A model generated the notes under the pieces. That model ran no database searches. It worked only from the letters and a program-made list of their open reading frames with translations, and was not told the DNA's origin. This document shows, in pieces, positions 6,936 to 8,673 of a DNA stretch of 8,673 nucleotides. The DNA comes from Bacteroidales bacterium UBA3724 (lineage in GTDB: Bacteria > Bacteroidota > Bacteroidia > Bacteroidales > P3), in assembly GCA_002371315.1 (NCBI GenBank), contig DFHL01000027.1, positions 1-8,673 of the forward strand, read 5' to 3'. The translations under genes and the position numbers were made by a program. Position 1 is the stretch's first letter. The number at the start of each line of letters is the position of its first letter.

Positions 6936-8387
6936 TTATTTTTCAGGAATAGCCTCAAGCGCAGCGACAAGATAGTCGTAGAACTTCTTGCAGCTCGGGA
7001 TGTTGGCACGCTCGTCGGGGCTGTGGGGGCTCTGCAGCGTGGGGCCGAAGCTGATCATATCCATTTCGGGATATTTGCCGCCCAGCAGGCCGCATTCCAG
7101 ACCGGCGTGGATGGCCACCACGGCAGGTTCCTTCTTATAGAGCTTCTTGTAGGTCTGCTTCATCGTCTTGAGCAGCGGGCTCTGCATATTGGGCTTCCAA
7201 CCCGGATAGGCGCCGGTGAGCTTGCAGCTGCCGCCAGCCAGCTCGGCGAGGCAGACGAGGCGCTCGGCAAGGGCGTCCTTGGCCGTATCGACCGACGAGC
7301 GGAGCAGGGCCTGGACGGTGAAGTTCTTGCCCGTAGTCTTGACGATAGCCAGGTTGAGCGAAGTCTCGACAAGGCCTTCCATATCGCGGCTCATACGGAT
7401 AACGCCGTTGGGGGCCACCATCATCAGGTTGATAATCTTCTGCGTGTCGGCGTCGCAGATGACATTCTGCGTCATACGCACCTTCTCGTATTTCATAAAG
7501 AAATCAGGCTCGACCGAAGCCAGTTCCTTCTTGACCCAGCCAGCCACCTTGTCAAATTCGGCAAGGATGCAGTCGGTATGCTCCTTCGGGAAGGCGATGA
7601 CAGCCTCGGCGTCGCGCGGGATGGCGTTGCGCATATTGCCGCCGCTGATGCTGACAAGGCGCAGACCGCACTCGGCAACCCAGCGCAGATGGCGGAACAT
7701 CAGCTTGTTGACGTTGGCGCGGCCGGTGTTGATCTCCATACCCGAATGGCCACCCTTCAGGCCGCCAAACGAGAGCTTGTAGGCGCAATAGTCCTTCGGG
7801 GCCTTCTCCGTGGCATAGGGAATCGTCAGCGTGGCATCAACGCCACCGGCGCAGCCCACATACAGCTCGCCCTCGGTCTCCGAGTCCAGATTGAGCAGAA
7901 ACTCGCCCTTCAGTTCGTTGGCTTTCAAGCCAAAAGCGCCAGTCATACCGGTTTCTTCGTCGGTGGTGATCAGAGCCTCGAGCGGACCGTGCTTGATGGT
8001 ATTCGACTCGAAGACAGTCATAATGGCAGCCACACCCATACCGTCGTCGGCACCAAGGGTCGTGTCGCAGGCATACACCCAGTCGTCGACAATCTTGGTC
8101 TCAATGGGATCCTTCAGGAAATCGTGCACCTTGCCGGCGCGGGCCTGAGGCACCATATCCATATGAGCCTGCAGCACAACAGGGCGGCGGTTTTCCATAC
8201 CTTTGGTGGCAGGTTTGGACATAATGACATTGCCAACCTTGTCAACGCGGCAGTCGATTTTTTTGTCTTTTGCCCATTTCACTAAAAAGTCACGGACAGC
8301 ATCCTCGTGCTTCGAAGGACGCGGGCAGCGCGTCAGAGAATAGAAATTGCTCCACAGCGCTTTTGGTTCAAGATCTTTGATTGTCAT
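6936..8387 (-). CDS. pepD: Aminoacyl-histidine dipeptidase (peptidase D, M20 family)
   Basis: A cytosolic metallo-dipeptidase that cleaves Xaa-His dipeptides such as carnosine-type substrates and other short peptides. Its 483 residues nearly equal E. coli PepD (485). The M20 di-metal site is complete: H75 and D77 in AHMDMVPQ, D114 in LGADDG, the catalytic base E144 and ligand E145 in TTDEETG, D168 in NLDSETEG, and H455 in SPHSPDE. These sit in the order and spacing of the family, about five residues earlier than in Vibrio alginolyticus PepD. The GGLKGGHSGMEIN segment marks the lid (dimerisation) domain. There is no signal peptide. The start at 8387 gives the expected N terminus (LEPKALW...F) and lies about 45 nt from a good Bacteroides-type promoter. 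A strong terminator follows the stop, so pepD is probably monocistronic. Confidence 0.97.
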   Translation of the reverse strand: MTIKDLEPKALWSNFYSLTRCPRPSKHEDAVRDFLVKWAKDKKIDCRVDKVGNVIMSKPATKGMENRRPVVLQAHMDMVPQARAGKVHDFLKDPIETKIVDDWVYACDTTLGADDGMGVAAIMTVFESNTIKHGPLEALITTDEETGMTGAFGLKANELKGEFLLNLDSETEGELYVGCAGGVDATLTIPYATEKAPKDYCAYKLSFGGLKGGHSGMEINTGRANVNKLMFRHLRWVAECGLRLVSISGGNMRNAIPRDAEAVIAFPKEHTDCILAEFDKVAGWVKKELASVEPDFFMKYEKVRMTQNVICDADTQKIINLMMVAPNGVIRMSRDMEGLVETSLNLAIVKTTGKNFTVQALLRSSVDTAKDALAERLVCLAELAGGSCKLTGAYPGWKPNMQSPLLKTMKQTYKKLYKKEPAVVAIHAGLECGLLGGKYPEMDMISFGPTLQSPHSPDERANIPSCKKFYDYLVAALEAIPEK

Positions 8388-8390
8388 AAG

Positions 8391-8406
8391 ATTATAATAT
8401 TATAAT
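8391..8406. other. 16-bp perfect palindrome / 8-bp direct repeat in the pepD leader
   Basis: ATTATAAT occurs twice head to tail (8391-8398 and 8399-8406) and is itself self-complementary, so the whole 16 bp is a perfect palindrome. It ends 3 nt from the pepD ATG and lies downstream of the predicted promoter, in the 5' leader. It could be an operator or a weak AT-only hairpin over the ribosome-binding region. AT-rich leaders are common in this phylum, so chance remains possible. Confidence 0.45.
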
Positions 8407-8432
8407 GTGATACTTTATTCTTAAAGAGGCTA

Positions 8433-8463
8433 CAAAATTACAGTATTTATTTCATATAGCAAA
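8433..8463 (-). promoter_or_regulatory. Bacteroides-type promoter for pepD
   Basis: On the minus strand, TTTG (8463-8460) is followed after exactly 19 bp by TAATTTTG (8440-8433), a perfect match to the Bacteroidota primary sigma consensus TTTG-(19-21)-TAnnTTTG. Transcription would start near 8427, giving a 5' leader of about 40 nt before the pepD ATG at 8387. The surrounding sequence is strongly AT-rich. Confidence 0.8.
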
Positions 8464-8489
8464 ATTTTTTTTTAAAACAAGCGTTAAAA

Positions 8490-8538
8490 AACGGAGAAGC
8501 GAGAACGAAGAACGGAGAACGGAGATGTGAGAACGGAG
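8490..8538. repeat. 7-bp tandem array (AACGGAG)
   Basis: Seven heptads in exact register: AACGGAG, AAGCGAG, AACGAAG, AACGGAG, AACGGAG, ATGTGAG, AACGGAG. Four are identical, and the other three differ from them at one or two positions. The array is purine-rich on the plus strand and lies about 27 bp upstream of the pepD promoter. No gene covers it. Seven is not a multiple of three, and no plausible reading frame was recognised. Confidence 0.85.
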
Positions 8539-8578
8539 TAGTGTTATTCTTATAAATGATTATACCAGTTTTTTCTTT

Positions 8579-8673
8579 AAACCCTTAAACCCTCAAACCC
8601 TTAAACCCTCAAACCCTTAAACCCTTAAACCCCCAAACCCTCAAACCCACAAACCCTTAAACCCTCAAACCCT
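8579..8673. repeat. 8-bp tandem array (AAACCCTY), truncated by the window end
   Basis: Twelve units of AAACCCTT or AAACCCTC in perfect 8-bp register, with two variants (AAACCCCC at 8627 and AAACCCAC at 8643). The last unit is cut by the window edge, so the array probably continues. The minus strand reads GGGTTTRA repeatedly, giving runs of three or more G spaced by about five bases; this fits the general G-quadruplex pattern G3N1-7 and resembles telomere repeats. Being intergenic in a bacterial-looking region, it is not a eukaryotic telomere. No gene is seen between 8388 and the window end. Confidence 0.92.

Noticed and set aside
7023..8285. Plus-strand open frame of 420 codons antisense to pepD
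   Set aside because: His/Ala/Leu-rich shadow translation with no family resemblance; the pepD frame has every M20 active-site residue.
8579..8673. Eukaryotic telomere contamination
   Set aside because: The repeat is 8 bp, not 6 or 7, varies between units, and is continuous with clearly bacterial sequence carrying a Bacteroides-type promoter.

Overview
The window looks like chromosomal DNA from a member of the Bacteroidota, probably order Bacteroidales (Prevotella/Muribaculaceae-like), with GC-rich genes and AT-rich spacers. The grounds are a large secreted M6 metalloprotease ending in a domain that resembles a type IX secretion (T9SS) sorting domain, a TonB C-terminal-domain protein of the style common in this phylum, a promoter matching the Bacteroides consensus (TTTG, 19 bp, TAnnTTTG) upstream of pepD, and the near absence of Shine-Dalgarno sequences. 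No genus can be assigned from sequence reading alone.

Layout, left to right. Positions 1-240 are a gene-free leader holding a 22-bp repeat array (TTTTTGCCCG-type units, one copy inverted) and a 12-bp palindrome. A plus-strand block follows: an M6 metalloprotease (241-3369), a fold-back repeat spacer, an MscS-type mechanosensitive channel (3469-4482) and, 12 nt later, a small exported TonB-domain protein (4495-4923). It converges, with only 30 bp between stop codons, on a minus-strand block. In transcription order that block is pepD (8387-6936) with its own promoter, an intrinsic terminator, a family 2 glycosyltransferase (6890-5976) and a nucleotidyltransferase-fold protein (6003-4954) that overlaps the glycosyltransferase. 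The right end (8464-8673) is gene-free and carries two more short tandem arrays, the last running off the window.

How the genes relate. The protease would be exported by Sec and T9SS and act at or beyond the cell surface. MscS and the TonB-domain protein are an envelope pair, probably co-transcribed. The glycosyltransferase/nucleotidyltransferase pair looks like a two-gene glycan-modification unit. PepD is a cytosolic housekeeping dipeptidase. There is no evidence of one pathway linking all six genes.

The most unusual signal is not in the genes. The spacers hold several degenerate tandem arrays with different unit sequences but the same or nearly the same short period: 7 bp at 3358-3399, 3448-3468 and 8490-8538, and 8 bp at 8579-8673. 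One array contains the protease stop codon and folds into a long hairpin, one abuts the mscS start codon, and one is G-quadruplex-capable on the minus strand. I see no complete mobile element, CRISPR array, tRNA or rRNA.
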